NCBI GenBank assembly: GCA_003535955.1
Contig: DPZM01000260.1
Span: 1 to 16,443, forward strand
Reading direction: 5' to 3'
Length of the DNA: 16,443 nt
From: Lachnospiraceae bacterium
GTDB lineage: Bacteria > Bacillota > Clostridia > Lachnospirales > Lachnospiraceae
Position numbers and translations under genes: made by a program. Under the pieces are notes generated by a model. It searched no databases, had not been told where the DNA came from, and saw nothing but the letters and a program-made list of their open reading frames with translations. The first letter of the stretch is position 1, and each line of letters starts with the position of its first letter. Below are positions 14,118 through 16,443 of this stretch, one piece after another.

Positions 14118-15706
14118 ATGGTTTCATAAACATTCTGTATGTATTCCAGAAAGCGGTATTCCTTACTGTAGAGTTGTGCTCTCCGTAAGCACATCTCCCG
14201 TGTATAGGCCTGACCACCGGAATTAAGTATCTTCTCGATCGCCGCCACGATCCCCTGGATGGAATTACGTTCAACAACCTCTCCGCACGTTTCATCAATA
14301 CTCTCCGGACTTCCTCCCGCCTTATAGGTAATGACCGGCGTGCCGCATGCCAAAGCTTCAAGATTGGTTGTCGGGAAGGTATCTTCAAGGGTAAGATTTA
14401 TATATATATCAGCCATGGAATAGAGGGCAGCAAGCTCCTCTGTACTGTTTGTCTTCTTAAGGCCTATTATCCTGTCATTAAGGCTGTTCATCTGCTTGTC
14501 GTTAAGGCCGACCAGTATGATCGCGTACTTGTCCGAAAGCGTCTTTGAAAGCATGTCGAACTGGGCAAGCCCTTTTCTGTCCCGCCACGGGTTTGCAACT
14601 CCCAAAAGAATGATCTTGTTTCTCAGCTCGAGTTCATTTTTAATGTTGAACACAAGGTTCCCGTCCGATACATTCTCATCATATGGGTAAAACTGAGTCA
14701 GGTCGATTCCCGTAGGTACCACAACAACAGGATATTCCTGCAAAAATGACTGTTCAACCTTCTCCTTCAGCCAACGTGAAGGAGTTACAAGCGTCAGGTT
14801 ATTGATGCCTGTAAAGAGTTGTTTCTTATCCTCGTAATTTACCGCCGAGCTGTCGGTACCGAATGACCTGGGATATTCCCTTAACTGTTCGCATTTATAA
14901 CAGCCGCTCATCCATTTTGAACAGCCTATATATTCAAAATGGCTGCAGTGACCCGTAAAGGTCCAGCAGTCATGCAGAGTCCATATTATCTTCTTGCCGC
15001 AGTCCTTAAGATATTCGAAAAGCACATCCAGGTTCAGGTAATAACCATGAATATTATGCAGATGGATGATATCCGGATCGTATTCCCTGACCATATAGAT
15101 AAAATCCATCGTAGCCCTTCTTGAGTAAAACCCGTGCCTGTCAAAGAGCCTGCTCAGGGCACCATGTATATAAACGTCTGTATCCGTTCCTATCCTGTAG
15201 GCCCTTACATCGGAGGGTGCTTCTCCCCTGCCGTACGCGACCAGGCACTCATATCCCGCAGACATAAGTGTATGGTAAAGGCCGACAACAAGCCTTCCGA
15301 CACTGCCTGTACCGCACACTGTATTTACTAACAGCACCTTCCTTCCGGTAAACCCGTTCATGGCTGTCGCCATGTGAGACATCCTTGAATCGATAACCTC
15401 CTGAGGGATTATCGGTTGGACAGGGACCGCATTTCCGGCATATATATTGTCCATGTTTCCGTTAAGGGATATGGCAGAAGCATCATGCATGGAGGGCATC
15501 TCAGATACGAACTGCCTTGCATTCTCCCGGATGATATCATTCTGTATATCCTGCTGCCTCAAGTATTCCTGTTTCAGTTCTTCCTGCCTTGCATTATATT
15601 CCTGTCTTAGCTTCTCCTCCTGCTGCTCCATGAGGATCCGCGCATCCAGAAGGTCCTGATCATATTCCTTTCGGACATCTATCATCTGAAATTCTTTTTT
15701 ATCCAT
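14114..15706 (-). CDS. GT4-family glycosyltransferase with coiled-coil N-terminal extension
   Basis: This 530-aa protein has two parts. Residues about 10-65 are a charged Glu/Gln/Arg/Lys-rich stretch (ILMEQQEEKLRQEYNARQEE and onward) that reads as a coiled coil, followed by a low-complexity linker to about 118. The GT-B enzyme begins at RKVLLVNTVCGTGSVGRL and contains IIHLHNIHGYYLNLD, a Cys/His-rich WTLHDCWTFTGHCSHFEYIG stretch with following CSKWMSGCYKCEQ (a layout typical of WcaC-like GT4 enzymes), and LEDTFPTTNLEALACGTPVI near the C-terminus as donor site. The ATG at 15706 has no clear ribosome binding site, 10 nt past the preceding stop. An internal ATG at 15373 (Met112), right before the catalytic domain, has AAGGA 8 nt upstream, so a shorter form is possible. 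The stop overlaps the next start as ATGA. Confidence 0.87.
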   Translation of the reverse strand: MDKKEFQMIDVRKEYDQDLLDARILMEQQEEKLRQEYNARQEELKQEYLRQQDIQNDIIRENARQFVSEMPSMHDASAISLNGNMDNIYAGNAVPVQPIIPQEVIDSRMSHMATAMNGFTGRKVLLVNTVCGTGSVGRLVVGLYHTLMSAGYECLVAYGRGEAPSDVRAYRIGTDTDVYIHGALSRLFDRHGFYSRRATMDFIYMVREYDPDIIHLHNIHGYYLNLDVLFEYLKDCGKKIIWTLHDCWTFTGHCSHFEYIGCSKWMSGCYKCEQLREYPRSFGTDSSAVNYEDKKQLFTGINNLTLVTPSRWLKEKVEQSFLQEYPVVVVPTGIDLTQFYPYDENVSDGNLVFNIKNELELRNKIILLGVANPWRDRKGLAQFDMLSKTLSDKYAIILVGLNDKQMNSLNDRIIGLKKTNSTEELAALYSMADIYINLTLEDTFPTTNLEALACGTPVITYKAGGSPESIDETCGEVVERNSIQGIVAAIEKILNSGGQAYTREMCLRRAQLYSKEYRFLEYIQNVYETI

Positions 15707-15716
15707 CGGTCAGTGT

Positions 15717-16443
15717 TTAATCCTCATCATCCGCATCATTCAGGATAAGATGCATTACCCTCTCCTGTCCCTTGGAAAAATCCTTCAAAAGCTGAAGCCT
15801 TCTCATCTCAGACCTTACCTTCGGAGTCATTATCAGCCACTTTATCGTTGATATGATCGTGGAATCATCCTGCTCTTTTCCTATACCGAGATTGATGAAA
15901 CCGTTCTGTATCCCCGCAAATACATGTTCAGCCTCCCGCTCATTCTGGGCCAGTACAACGGACGGAACACCCATGCTGGCAAGTTCAAACACGGTCCTTC
16001 CCTGTGAAGTTACTGCCAGGTCGGCCTTGCTCATATAAGAGCTCACACGTCTTACATCATTATGAACAAAGATATTGTTCTCCTCGTCAGTCACTATTTT
16101 ATCCTTATGTTCATAAGCAAATCCCACGAGAAAATGGAACTTGATCTTCTTATACTCCTTATGGATCTCCCTGGCTACCTTATACATCCTTCCGGTAAGA
16201 TCGCTGGGATCGGCTCCTCCGAAAATGATGATCATGTTCTCTACCTTTTCGGAAAACTCCGAAGGCTCTTCCTCCAGAAATTCATCTCTTATGCAGAAAT
16301 ATTTCGATCCGTAATATTCATTATGGAGTTTCTCGCCCTTCTCATAAAGGGCATTTATTACGGCATCGGCATACTTGGCTCCGGGACCGACATCTTCGAA
16401 ATTGACAACTCTTCCCGCATACTTATTCACCATTGTCATATAA
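15717..16443 (-). CDS. PseG/SpsG-like nucleotide-sugar hydrolase or GT28-fold protein, C-terminal part (cut by right edge)
   Basis: The frame is open through the right edge. The Met at 16439 (MTMVNKYAG) is probably internal: it lines up with the middle of PseG proteins, the codon before it is Tyr, and no ribosome binding site can be seen in the 4 remaining bases. Visible motifs are VVNFEDVGPGAKYADAVINALYE, IIIFGGADPSDLTGRM and TSQGRTVFELASMGVPSVVLAQ (two of them here cited at 11-33 and 91-112 by rough position), then a REAEHVFAG loop. PseG removes UDP from 2,4-diacetamido-trideoxy sugar on the way to pseudaminic acid; SpsG-type relatives act in spore-coat or surface sugar synthesis, some fused to a cytidylyltransferase. 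The N-terminal GxGH histidine that would decide activity is outside the window. It is first in the visible operon; the next start is 10 nt downstream of its stop. Confidence 0.78.
   Translation of the reverse strand, partial: YMTMVNKYAGRVVNFEDVGPGAKYADAVINALYEKGEKLHNEYYGSKYFCIRDEFLEEEPSEFSEKVENMIIIFGGADPSDLTGRMYKVAREIHKEYKKIKFHFLVGFAYEHKDKIVTDEENNIFVHNDVRRVSSYMSKADLAVTSQGRTVFELASMGVPSVVLAQNEREAEHVFAGIQNGFINLGIGKEQDDSTIISTIKWLIMTPKVRSEMRRLQLLKDFSKGQERVMHLILNDADDED

Noticed and set aside
14092..14388. Minus-strand frame (98 aa) overlapping the coiled-coil GT4 gene
   Set aside because: It is Arg-rich, lies inside the 3' end of the GT4 gene in another frame, and has no family signal.

Overview
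The window is part of a surface-polysaccharide (capsule, exopolysaccharide or cell-wall glycan) gene cluster. The moderate GC content, strong AGGAGG-type ribosome binding sites, Firmicutes-like proteins and short palindromic repeats of a kind I recall from gut Clostridia together suggest a Lachnospiraceae-type bacterium (Butyrivibrio/Roseburia relatives). The species cannot be read from the sequence.

Layout. Ten genes on the minus strand run right to left from 16443 to 3546, mostly overlapping or 3-10 nt apart. In transcription order they are: a PseG/SpsG-like protein cut by the window edge; a GT4 glycosyltransferase with a coiled-coil N-terminus; a polyprenyl-phosphate sugar-1-phosphate transferase; a GT2 transferase; two GT4 transferases; a DegT/FdtB-like sugar aminotransferase; a DPM1/GtrB-like GT2 with two C-terminal membrane helices; a Wzx-type flippase; a 244-aa membrane-anchored protein of unknown function; and a 516-aa polytopic GT-C-like protein. 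This block meets a plus-strand polytopic GT-C-like gene (1732-3540) tail to tail with 5 nt between stop codons. Left of that, a divergent pair on the minus strand encodes a UDP-HexNAc/uronate-type nucleotide-sugar dehydrogenase and the start of a YdjC/ChbG-type carbohydrate deacetylase. No stretch over 300 nt lacks a gene.

How the genes could work together (inference). The sugar-1-phosphate transferase loads the first sugar on undecaprenyl phosphate. The cytoplasmic GT2 and GT4 enzymes extend it, using sugars shaped by the aminotransferase, dehydrogenase, deacetylase and a possible nonulosonic-acid branch. Wzx flips the lipid-linked oligosaccharide. The GtrB-like GT2 could make Und-P-sugar for the two GT-C-like membrane enzymes acting outside. 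No clear Wzy polymerase and no chain-length or export genes are visible; the polytopic proteins are the only Wzy candidates here.

The most notable features are: a three-copy palindromic repeat family in which every copy abuts a stop codon of the operon, one copy supplying the C-terminus of a glycosyltransferase; a possible two-gene (split) GT-C enzyme; a hairpin/operator-like dyad just downstream of a good promoter between divergent genes; and a coiled-coil N-terminal extension on a GT4 enzyme that may have an internal second start.
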